Shown one piece after another: positions 34,183 to 41,476 of a stretch of DNA of 53,705 nucleotides. The translations under genes were made by a program, and so were the position numbers. The stretch spans positions 1 to 53,705 of the forward strand of contig NZ_LQIX01000022.1 of assembly GCF_001500045.1 (NCBI RefSeq), written 5' to 3'. The notes below the pieces were generated by a model. It searched no databases, had not been told where the DNA came from, and worked only from the letters and a program-made list of their open reading frames with translations. Source of the stretch: Mycobacterium sp. GA-1199 (GTDB lineage Bacteria; Actinomycetota; Actinomycetes; Mycobacteriales; Mycobacteriaceae). Each line of letters begins with the position of its first letter. The stretch's first letter is position 1.

Positions 34183-35844
34183 GTGCAACTAGCAGTTGAG
34201 GCCGGTCCGCCGGTTCAGGACCTCCCACCCAGTTACTCGCCGTCGAGCCGACGCAACTCCAAGCTGTTGGTTGCTGGCGTCGCGATGGCAAGTGCGGGTG
34301 TGATCGCGGTCAGCCCGGTGGCCCCCCCGATGCCCACCGTTCAGGATGTCCAGGAGCGCGTGGCGCACGCCGCGGTCCAGCTCACGGCGGCCAGCAATCC
34401 GCTCCTCGTGTGGGGGCAGGCCATCGCCAACACATTCGGAAGCCTGGAGACGCTGACCGGCGACGCGACCAACGCGAACCTCAACCTTCTGCGGGAGTTG
34501 AGCACCGGCTACATCTTCCGGGAGGCAGCGAATGTCCTGATTCTCAACACCCTCAACCCGGGTCCTCTGCTCGATCAGGTCCTCAATTTCAACTCGAACT
34601 TCGGACCCGTGATCACCTCGGCCCTGGAGGGCACCTTCGAGGGGCTGAGGTTGGCGGCCGAGCAGTTCCCCGGCGTGATCACCGAGTCGTTGAACCACCT
34701 GTCGAACGGCGAGTTCTTCGAAGCGTTCTCCAAGGTCAATGGCTGGTTCGTGCTCCGGGTGCTCGGTGGCGTACGGCCGCTGATCGACGTCTTCTCCATC
34801 CCCGCCGACTTTGTGGGAGCCCTTCCCGGCGCGGAGAAGTTGCCCGCGCTGCTCGATGTGATCTCCGAGTTCGGGGTCACCAAGGCGATTTTCGAACCGA
34901 TCATCGGCTCGATCGTCCAGTCGACGGAGATCTTTGATGCCACGCGCGAGGCATTGGCCGCGGGCAACATCACGGATGCCATCACCAACCTGGTGAACCT
35001 GCCGGTGCTGGCGCTCAACGCTCTGGTCAACGGGTTCACGCCGGCCACCTCCCCCTCGGAGTGGCAGGGTCTGCTCGACCGTGGTCTGTTCACCTACCTC
35101 GCGGTCACGCTGCCCAACCAGATTGCCAATGCGATCGCGCCTCCGGCCCCGTCGAGCCTCAGTGCCCTGGGCGGCCCGGGTGAGTTCCGCTTCGGTGGTG
35201 ACCTCGTTCCGGTCAGCCTCGCCGACAAGGGTGAGGGTGAGGACGAAGGCGCCGGCGAAGGCGAAGGTTCGGCCGCTGGCGAAGGTGTCGGCGAAGGCGC
35301 CGCTGAAGGCACCGGCGAGGACGTCACCGCAGGCGCCGGCGAAGAGTCGGGCGAAGGCGTCGGCGAGGACGTCAACGCAGGCGCTGGCGAAGAGTCGGGC
35401 GAAGGCACCGGCGAGGAGTCGGGTGAGACTTCGGGCGAAGAGTCGGGCGAAGGCACCGACGCGACACCGAGCGAAGGCACCGGCACGGGCGGCAGCACCA
35501 ACACCGGCAGCAACACCTCGGGCATCAGCACCAGCCGGGGTGAGGGCACGGGCGGCAGCACCGGTTCGACCGGCAACACCGGCAACACCGGCACGACCGG
35601 CAGCACCGGCAGCACCGGCTCCGGCACGACCGGCAGCACCGGTTCGACCGGTGGCTCCGGCACGGGCAGCAGCACCGGCTCCAACACGGGCAGCAGCACC
35701 GGCACGACCGTCAGCACTGGCTCGACCAGTGGCGCCGACTCGAGCAGCAGCACCGGTTCCGCCTCCGGCAGCACCGGCTCCGGCTCCGGCAGCACCGGCT
35801 CCGCTTCCGGCAGCACCGGTTCCGGCTCCGGCAGCAGCAACTAA
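34183..35844 (+). CDS. Exported surface protein, GjpA-porin-like, with repetitive tail
   Basis: A 553-residue protein from GTG 34183, preceded by AGGAG. Residues about 26-50 are a signal sequence (KLLVAGVAMASAGVIAVSPV). Residues 55-340 form a helical, hydrophobic domain (AVQLTAASNPLLVWGQAIAN, VLNFNSNFGPVI, NLVNLPVLALNALVNGFTP) resembling the mycobacterial family annotated as outer-membrane porin GjpA; this is from memory. From about residue 350 the tail is first Glu/Gly-rich, including two tandem 16-residue repeats (48-nt units at 35314 and 35362), then Ser/Thr/Gly-rich to the end. An IdeR box precedes it, so induction under iron limitation is likely. Confidence 0.75.
   Translation: MQLAVEAGPPVQDLPPSYSPSSRRNSKLLVAGVAMASAGVIAVSPVAPPMPTVQDVQERVAHAAVQLTAASNPLLVWGQAIANTFGSLETLTGDATNANLNLLRELSTGYIFREAANVLILNTLNPGPLLDQVLNFNSNFGPVITSALEGTFEGLRLAAEQFPGVITESLNHLSNGEFFEAFSKVNGWFVLRVLGGVRPLIDVFSIPADFVGALPGAEKLPALLDVISEFGVTKAIFEPIIGSIVQSTEIFDATREALAAGNITDAITNLVNLPVLALNALVNGFTPATSPSEWQGLLDRGLFTYLAVTLPNQIANAIAPPAPSSLSALGGPGEFRFGGDLVPVSLADKGEGEDEGAGEGEGSAAGEGVGEGAAEGTGEDVTAGAGEESGEGVGEDVNAGAGEESGEGTGEESGETSGEESGEGTDATPSEGTGTGGSTNTGSNTSGISTSRGEGTGGSTGSTGNTGNTGTTGSTGSTGSGTTGSTGSTGGSGTGSSTGSNTGSSTGTTVSTGSTSGADSSSSTGSASGSTGSGSGSTGSASGSTGSGSGSSN
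35314..35409 (+). repeat. Two tandem 48-bp units in the acidic tail
   Basis: Units at 35314-35361 and 35362-35409 both encode GEDVxAGAGEESGEGx and differ at few bases, mostly at single codon positions. They indicate recent tandem duplication inside the Glu/Gly-rich segment. Confidence 0.7.
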
Positions 35845-35858
35845 GTAAGTACGACGGT

Positions 35859-35888
35859 GACGGCCCCCTCGGCAACGAGGGGGCCGTC
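35859..35888 (+). terminator. Strong rho-independent-type terminator
   Basis: GACGGCCCCCTC and GAGGGGGCCGTC form a perfect 12-bp stem with a 6-nt loop (GGCAAC), 14 bases after the surface-protein stop and followed by TCTCGTCT. It may serve the convergent amidohydrolase gene as well. Confidence 0.85.
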
Positions 35889-35911
35889 TCTCGTCTGCGG
35901 TGATTGCGAGG

Positions 35912-37672
35912 TCAGCGAGCGCCTCGCACAAGCCGGCCCGGCCGGGCGCCGGTGTCGGTACCGTCGCGCCGCGTCACCACGCCGCTGACGACCGTCGCGG
36001 TGTAACCGGAGGCGCCCTGCACCAGCCGCTGACCCCCGGCAGGCAGGTCGTAGGCCATCCGCGCGGGATGCAAAGTCAGCGCGTCCATGTCGATGACATT
36101 GACGTCGGCCTTCTTTCCCACCTCGATGACGCCGCGATCGCTCAGCCCGAACAGCTGCGCGGTGTCGTGGGATTGCTTGCGCACCACGTACTCCAGCGGA
36201 AGTTTGTCACCGCGGTGGCGGTCGCGCGCCCAGTGCGTGAGCAAGAAGGTGGGATACGACGCGTCGCAGATCATTCCGCAATGCGCGCCGCCGTCGGACA
36301 GTCCGACCACACCCGCCGGATGCAGCAGCATCTCCCGAATCGCGTCGTGGTTACCGTAGAAGTAGTTGTAGAACGGCAGCATCAGCATCGCCGTTGCGTC
36401 GTCCTCCAGCATCAGGTCGTACAACGTGGCCAGCGGATCCTCCCCACGTTCGCTGGCGATCTTCTCCACGGTGCGTTCGACGGTCGGTTCGTAATCGGGT
36501 GGATCGCCCAGCGAATAGATGCGGCCGAGCGAATACTGCACAAGGGCAAACATGTTGTCGAACAACACATTCGGGTCCGGCGGTAAGTCTTCCTCGGCCA
36601 GGATCGCGGCCTTGACCGCAGGATCCGCCAGGCGCGCGGCCAGCTCTTCGCGGCTGCTTTCGGCCTTGAGTTTGCGGAAGGTCGGCCGGTGTGTGAAGGC
36701 GTGGTGGCCCGGAAAGCCGAACAGCATCCCGAATGGACGCGCGGCGATCTGCGGATAGAGCTCACTACCTGCCGCATGCGCCTGCGCCGAGATGTCGAGC
36801 TGTTCGCGCCACAGGTCCGGAGCCGCATCGACCTGAATCATCCCGAACGAGATCGGACGGTCGATCTCGGCGGCGAGACGCTTCATCCATTCGAGTTCCT
36901 TCTTGGGCGCGATGATGTCCTCGCCGGCAACCCCCTGCGGCGCCAGCTCGAACACCGCCCGCCCACCCGCGGCCATCGCGCGGCCGAGGCCGAACAGTTC
37001 GTCCTCGGCGGCGAAAGTGCCCGGAACCGGTTCACCGTCGATGGCCCGGTGCCCCAGTGTGCGCGATGTCGAGAAACCCAGCGCGCCGGCCTCGATGCCT
37101 TGCTGCACGAGGCAGGCCATCGCCGCGATGTCCTCCGGCGACGCGGGCTCGTTGCGGGCTCCGCGCTCCCCCATCGCATATGCGCGGACCGCACCGTGGG
37201 CGATCTGGCTGCCCACATCGATGGCGAAGTCCTGCTTTTCGATGACATCGAGGTATTCGGGGTAGCTCTCCCACCCCCACGAGATGCCCTCGGTGAGCGC
37301 GGTGCCCGGAATGTCCTCGACGCCCTCCATCAGCCCGATCAACCATTCCTCGTGGCCCGGCCGCACCGGTGCGAACCCGACCCCGCAGTTGCCGGTCACC
37401 ACTGTGGTCACCCCGTGGCCGCTGGAGGGCTCGAGCAAGCTGTCCCAGCTGACCTGCCCGTCGTAGTGCGTGTGGATGTCGACGAAGCCGGGCGCGACGA
37501 CTTTCCCGGTCGCGTCGATCGTCTCGGCGGCCTCGCCCTCGAGCGGGGTGTCGCCAGGTCCGCGACGACGGACTTCGACGATCTTGCCGTCCCTGATTCC
37601 GATGTCCGCGCTGAACCGGTCCGCTCCCGTGCCGTCGACGACGGTTCCGCCGGTGATTTTCAGGTCGAACAC
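35912..37672 (-). CDS. Amidohydrolase, N-acyl-D-amino-acid deacylase family
   Basis: A 586-residue metal-dependent hydrolase. The metal-binding HxH is His67/His69 (DIHTHYDGQ), and later elements include [22 protein letters not shown] and KKADVNVID near the C-terminus, typical of D-aminoacylase/dihydroorotase-like amidohydrolases. In catabolic clusters such enzymes often open amide or lactam bonds; the true substrate is unknown. It diverges from the second Rieske gene across a 92-nt gap holding a perfect palindrome, so both are probably under one TetR regulator. Confidence 0.88.
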   Translation of the reverse strand: MFDLKITGGTVVDGTGADRFSADIGIRDGKIVEVRRRGPGDTPLEGEAAETIDATGKVVAPGFVDIHTHYDGQVSWDSLLEPSSGHGVTTVVTGNCGVGFAPVRPGHEEWLIGLMEGVEDIPGTALTEGISWGWESYPEYLDVIEKQDFAIDVGSQIAHGAVRAYAMGERGARNEPASPEDIAAMACLVQQGIEAGALGFSTSRTLGHRAIDGEPVPGTFAAEDELFGLGRAMAAGGRAVFELAPQGVAGEDIIAPKKELEWMKRLAAEIDRPISFGMIQVDAAPDLWREQLDISAQAHAAGSELYPQIAARPFGMLFGFPGHHAFTHRPTFRKLKAESSREELAARLADPAVKAAILAEEDLPPDPNVLFDNMFALVQYSLGRIYSLGDPPDYEPTVERTVEKIASERGEDPLATLYDLMLEDDATAMLMLPFYNYFYGNHDAIREMLLHPAGVVGLSDGGAHCGMICDASYPTFLLTHWARDRHRGDKLPLEYVVRKQSHDTAQLFGLSDRGVIEVGKKADVNVIDMDALTLHPARMAYDLPAGGQRLVQGASGYTATVVSGVVTRRDGTDTGARPGRLVRGAR

Positions 37673-37715
37673 GATAAGCCCTCCGCATCCGGATTTCAGC
37701 CGCTAGTGTCGGGCA

Positions 37716-37732
37716 CTGTAACACCGTTACAG
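37716..37732. promoter_or_regulatory. Palindromic operator between amidohydrolase and Rieske genes
   Basis: CTGTAAC-acc-GTTACAG is a perfect 7-bp inverted repeat with a 3-nt spacer, midway in the divergent promoter region. The TetR gene downstream of the Rieske gene is the obvious candidate ligand-responsive repressor. Confidence 0.75.
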
Positions 37733-37764
37733 AGGCTTCGCGGCGACTTCGGAAAGGACCGTTC

Positions 37765-39105
37765 GTGACGCACACAGCGCGACAAGTCCGACGCGAAGAT
37801 GCGATCGGAGCCCCACCCGCGCGGCCCACGCTGGTGCCCGCCGAGCGGTACTACTCCGCTGGATTCGCTGCGCTCGAGACCGAACGCATGTGGCCCAGGG
37901 TGTGGCAGCTGGCCTGCACGCTCGACCACGTCGCCGAATCCGGCGACTACTTCGAATACCGGTGCGGCCCATACTCTGTGCTGATCGTCTGCGGGGACGA
38001 CGGTGTTCTGCGGGCGTTTCAGAACGTCTGCCGGCATCGCGGCAACTCACTGTGCTCCGGCGCGGGCTCGGGTCTGCGCGAACTGCGGTGCGGGTATCAC
38101 GGCTGGACCTGGGACCTCGGCGGGTCACTGCGGCGGGTGCCGAACCGCAAAGGGTTCGGCGCGTTGCAGATGTCCGAGCTCCCGCTTCTCCCGGTCGCCG
38201 TCGACACCTGGGAGCGGCTGGTCTTCGTCAACCTGGATGTCGACGCGATGCCGCTGCTCGACTACCTCGAGGAGATGCCCGCCGACGTGAAGTGGTGCAG
38301 GCTCGCCGACTTCCGGTGCTATGCCACGATGACGATCGACGTCGACGCCAACTGGAAGACGATCGCCGACGGATACAGCGAGACCTACCACATCCAGACC
38401 CTGCATCCCGAGCTGCACCGGTGTATGGACGATGTCTACGCCCCACAGAAGATCTGGGGTCACACGGGTAAATCCGAACAGCTGTACGGGATTCCGAGTC
38501 CGCATCTGAAGCAGCCCCTCAGCGACGACGAGGTGTGGGATGCGTACGTGTGCACGCAGGGTGCGTTGATGGGCGTGGACGAGGGCACCCCGCTGCCCGA
38601 CGACCGCGAACCGGGCGCATCGGTGGCCGACGTCATCGCCGCCCGCACGCGCGCGTTCGCCGCCTCCCGCGGCGTCGACCTGCAATGGGCCGACACCGAG
38701 CAGATCATGCAGCTGCACCAGTACAACGTTTTCCCGAACATGACGCTGCTGATGAACGCCGACCATCTGACGGTGATGACGTCACATCCGGGATCGGATC
38801 CAGACCACGGCGAACTGGTGATGCTGCTGTGGACACGGATGACGCCCGGCGCGCCACGCGCCACGCCCGTCGACGTGCGCATGAAGGCCGAGGAGGCGCA
38901 CCCGGGACTGGTTCTCACCCAGGACATCTCGGTGTTGGCAGGGTTGCAGCGGGGCCTGCATCAGCCGGGCTTGACGCACCTGACGCTGTCCAACGAGGAG
39001 CGCCGCGTGATCAACATGCACCGCAACCTCGAGCGCTACCTGGACCTGCCCGAGTCGCAACGGATGACCGGAGGTGAGCCCGGTGACATCACGGCGGGCC
39101 GCTAG
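37765..39105 (+). CDS. Rieske non-heme iron oxygenase (second)
   Basis: A 446-residue oxygenase alpha subunit. The Rieske ligands are C89/H91 (CRHRGN) and C109/H112 (CGYHGW); the mononuclear iron site is in NWKTIADGYSETYHIQTLH with His209 and His214. It differs clearly from the Rieske protein at 13.6-14.9 kb. The start is GTG at 37765. The downstream tetR start lies inside its 3' end, so the two are coupled. No electron-transfer partners are encoded nearby and must come from elsewhere. Confidence 0.92.
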   Translation: MTHTARQVRREDAIGAPPARPTLVPAERYYSAGFAALETERMWPRVWQLACTLDHVAESGDYFEYRCGPYSVLIVCGDDGVLRAFQNVCRHRGNSLCSGAGSGLRELRCGYHGWTWDLGGSLRRVPNRKGFGALQMSELPLLPVAVDTWERLVFVNLDVDAMPLLDYLEEMPADVKWCRLADFRCYATMTIDVDANWKTIADGYSETYHIQTLHPELHRCMDDVYAPQKIWGHTGKSEQLYGIPSPHLKQPLSDDEVWDAYVCTQGALMGVDEGTPLPDDREPGASVADVIAARTRAFAASRGVDLQWADTEQIMQLHQYNVFPNMTLLMNADHLTVMTSHPGSDPDHGELVMLLWTRMTPGAPRATPVDVRMKAEEAHPGLVLTQDISVLAGLQRGLHQPGLTHLTLSNEERRVINMHRNLERYLDLPESQRMTGGEPGDITAGR

Positions 39106-39775
39106 GGCACAGGAGGCCATCAGCGCAGAGGTCATCCTCGACGCCGCCGCCAGGATGATCGAACTGCACGGGGTGGACGGCTTCACCATGCGCGGGCTGG
39201 CGGATCAGCTCGGTGTGGCGGTGACGTCGATCTACTGGCACGTCGGCGGCCGCGACAAGCTGTTCGACAGCCTCGTGGACCGGCTGCTCGACGAGATGGC
39301 ACATCTGCCCACCGATGGCAACAACGCGGTCGACCGCATCGCGTCACTCGCGCATGCTCAACGCCGCGCACTCATCAACAGACAACATCTGCTCGCGATC
39401 GCCCACGAACGCGACCAGACACCCCGGTTGTTTCTGCCGGTTCAACAGGCGCTGGCGGCCCAACTCGCAGAGCTCGGGGTGACGGGCCAGGATGCGGCCC
39501 TAGTGCTGCGCGCGGTGGAGGTGCATGTCATTTCGTCTGCGGTGATGCAGTTTTCGGCCGTGCGCGGTGAGAAGCACGACGAGGAGGACCCGTCGCTGTG
39601 GACCGACGACTGGCCCGACCGTGCCCTCGTCGAAGCGCTGCAGTCACCTACCGACTACGACGCGGTGTTCGCCTACGGGCTTGACGCGCTGCTGACCCCG
39701 CTGCGCCGCCATGGACGAGATTGCACTCAGGGCTGTGATGACCACCCACGACCCTGGGTGCAATCTCGACCGTAG
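39083..39775 (+). CDS. TetR-family regulator with an element-derived C-terminus
   Basis: A 230-residue regulator. The helix-turn-helix is at about residues 14-60 (AEVILDAAARMIELHGVDGF, MRGLADQLGVAVTSIYWHVG), followed by a TetR_C-type ligand domain. The start is chosen at GTG 39083 with GGAGGTGA 8 nt upstream. It overlaps the Rieske gene by 23 bases, and the palindrome at 37716 is its probable operator. The last 20 or so residues (RHGRDCTQGCDDHPRPWVQS and onward) are encoded by a large inverted repeat and look like an add-on to the normal protein end. Confidence 0.88.
   Translation: MTSRRAARAQEAISAEVILDAAARMIELHGVDGFTMRGLADQLGVAVTSIYWHVGGRDKLFDSLVDRLLDEMAHLPTDGNNAVDRIASLAHAQRRALINRQHLLAIAHERDQTPRLFLPVQQALAAQLAELGVTGQDAALVLRAVEVHVISSAVMQFSAVRGEKHDEEDPSLWTDDWPDRALVEALQSPTDYDAVFAYGLDALLTPLRRHGRDCTQGCDDHPRPWVQSRP
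39716..39768. repeat. Palindromic element / hairpin overlapping the tetR 3' end
   Basis: CGAGATTGCACTCAGGG and CCCTGGGTGCAATCTCG form a 17-bp stem with one G-T pair and a 19-nt loop. It spans the last codons of tetR and the stop region. It may act as a bidirectional terminator between the convergent genes, or be a copy of a short dispersed palindromic repeat. Confidence 0.7.
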
Positions 39776-39828
39776 GAGCCGCCCAAGACACCACTAGCCG
39801 ACTGCGTGGCGCGACGATAGGGCAGTGG

Positions 39829-40245
39829 TCACTTGGTGGCCGGTGTGTAGCGCAGCATCGTCACGTCGTGCTCGGGATAATCGAAGAAGACCGGTTTGAC
39901 CCGCATCCCGACTTTCAGCTCGTCGGGTTCGACGTCAACCAGCTCGGTGGAAAACCGCGGTCCCTCATCCCATTCGACGATCGCCAGCAGTTGCGGCACC
40001 GCATCGGCGAAGTGCGGCCCGACGGGTCGGCGTGCCACGGTGTAGGAGTACAGCGTGCCCATCCCGGAGATCTCACGCCACTCGAGGTCATCGGCGAGAG
40101 TCCGCGGGGCCCGCACCCTCGGATAGAACACGTACGCATTCGATGACGGCGAGTACTGGATCATGATGCGGTGCTGGGCCAGTGCATCCCAAAAGGGTGC
40201 GGTGGTCGGGGTTTTCACCGGCATGGGCCGCTCGAAGGTGGTCAC
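39829..40245 (-). CDS. DUF35 OB-fold protein lacking zinc-ribbon cysteines
   Basis: A 138-residue DUF35-family protein (PFWDALAQHRIMIQYSPSSN, MGTLYSYTVARRPVGPHFAD, VPQLLAIVEWDEGPRFSTEL). Where relatives carry two CxxC pairs, this protein reads YSPSSNAYVFYP with no cysteine, so the zinc site is lost. It follows the thiolase-fold gene by 3 bases on the same strand, the usual partnership, and presumably still forms a complex with it. It is convergent with tetR across the palindromic hairpin. Confidence 0.87.
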   Translation of the reverse strand: MTTFERPMPVKTPTTAPFWDALAQHRIMIQYSPSSNAYVFYPRVRAPRTLADDLEWREISGMGTLYSYTVARRPVGPHFADAVPQLLAIVEWDEGPRFSTELVDVEPDELKVGMRVKPVFFDYPEHDVTMLRYTPATK

Positions 40246-40248
40246 GGA

Positions 40249-41457
40249 TCAGTCTCCTTGGAGAATCAGGGCGGTCTGCTCGGACAGGATTCCGCCGTTA
40301 CCGGAAACAAACGCACGGTTGCAGTCGGGCACCTGTGCGGACTCGGCCCTGCCCATGATCTGGCGGGTCGCATCGCAGACGTGATGCATCCCGCCGGCGA
40401 GACCGGCCTGGCCGAATCCGAGTTGACCCCCGGCGGTGTTGAGCGGGAAGTCACCGCTGAACGTGAGGTCGTGGTCGGCGACGAACTGCATGCCCTTGCC
40501 CTTCTCACAGAACCCCGCGTCCTCCAGCGAGAGCAGCACGGTGATCGTGTAGCAGTCGTAGATCGAGACCATGTCCATATCGGCGCGGGTCAGATCGGTC
40601 ATGCCGAACGCGGTTGCGGCGGCCTCCGCCATCGGGGTGTGCAGGAGATCGGCCGCGTACGTGGGCGTCTTGAACGGGACGTGCTCGCCGAAACCTTTGA
40701 TCCACACCGGCCTGTTGCGCGCCCGCTTGGCGAGGTCCGCGTTCGCGACGACCACCGCGGCGCCGCCCACACACGGCATCACGATCTCGAGCATGTGCAG
40801 CGGGTCGGCGATGACCGGGCTGTCCAGCACGTCGTCGATGGTGAGTGGTTTGTCCTTCCAGATCGCGCCGTCGGTGTGGTTGGCGTTGACGCGCTGATCG
40901 ACGACGATCTTGGCCATCGCCCGCTCGTCGTAGCCGTAGACCGCCCCGTAACGGGTGGCCACCTGACCGTACGGCCCGTTCTGCCCCAGGTTGCCGTAGG
41001 GGATCTCGAATTCCGCCTGTGGCGAGCCGTACTGATTGCTCGACGAACCGAAGAACACGGCGTCCACCAAGGACTTCGGCTTCTTCTCCGACATCGGCGT
41101 GATGTAGCGCGCGGGCAACGCGCACAGCACCACGTCGCACAAGCCCAGCTCGACCGCCGCGGCCGCCCGCCACACCATCGCCGCTGCGCTCGCCCCGCCG
41201 AGGTCGACGAGTTCGGCGAAGTTCGCTCGCACGCCCAGGTATTCGGCGATCGTGGACGGCACGAAGATCTCCGACTCGGCCAGGTGCGAGGTGACGATGC
41301 CGTTGACGAGCTCCGCCGACAGCCCGGCATCCTGCAGCGCAGCCGATGCCAACTCCGCCCACTGCTCGAGGGTGAACGGCGCCGGGGTGGCCTTGTTCAT
41401 CCGCTCCGGCGGGAGTTCGACATAGCCGACGATCGCGGCTTCACCACGTAGTCCCAT
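40249..41457 (-). CDS. Thiolase-fold protein without nucleophilic Cys (second)
   Basis: A 402-residue lipid-transfer/thiolase-superfamily protein (IVGYVELPPERM, DLGGASAAAMVWRAAAAVEL, VSIYDCYTITVLLSLEDAGF, NTAGGQLGFGQAGLAGGMHH). The thiolase nucleophile position reads GGAS rather than CAS, so conventional thiolysis is unlikely and a retro-aldol role as in Ltp2 or ChsH2-partnered enzymes is plausible. It lies between the fused acyl-CoA dehydrogenase and the DUF35 gene, consistent with an operon degrading an acyl-CoA side chain. Confidence 0.87.
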   Translation of the reverse strand: MGLRGEAAIVGYVELPPERMNKATPAPFTLEQWAELASAALQDAGLSAELVNGIVTSHLAESEIFVPSTIAEYLGVRANFAELVDLGGASAAAMVWRAAAAVELGLCDVVLCALPARYITPMSEKKPKSLVDAVFFGSSSNQYGSPQAEFEIPYGNLGQNGPYGQVATRYGAVYGYDERAMAKIVVDQRVNANHTDGAIWKDKPLTIDDVLDSPVIADPLHMLEIVMPCVGGAAVVVANADLAKRARNRPVWIKGFGEHVPFKTPTYAADLLHTPMAEAAATAFGMTDLTRADMDMVSIYDCYTITVLLSLEDAGFCEKGKGMQFVADHDLTFSGDFPLNTAGGQLGFGQAGLAGGMHHVCDATRQIMGRAESAQVPDCNRAFVSGNGGILSEQTALILQGD

Positions 41458-41476
41458 GGGTGTCCTTCCCGGTTGA

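Noticed and set aside
35094..35840. Antisense 248-aa frame rich in Val-Leu-Pro-Glu repeats opposite the surface-protein tail
   Set aside because: It is the mirror of the Gly/Ser/Glu codon repeats on the plus strand; no ribosome site, and codon positions fit the plus-strand frame.
35224..35840. CRISPR-like array
   Set aside because: The repeats are short, in-frame and of irregular spacing, with no unique spacers or cas genes; they are coding repeats.
34189..35931. Antisense 580-aa frame opposite the surface-protein gene
   Set aside because: Arg/Ala-rich shadow frame crossing a strong terminator; no ribosome site or domain.
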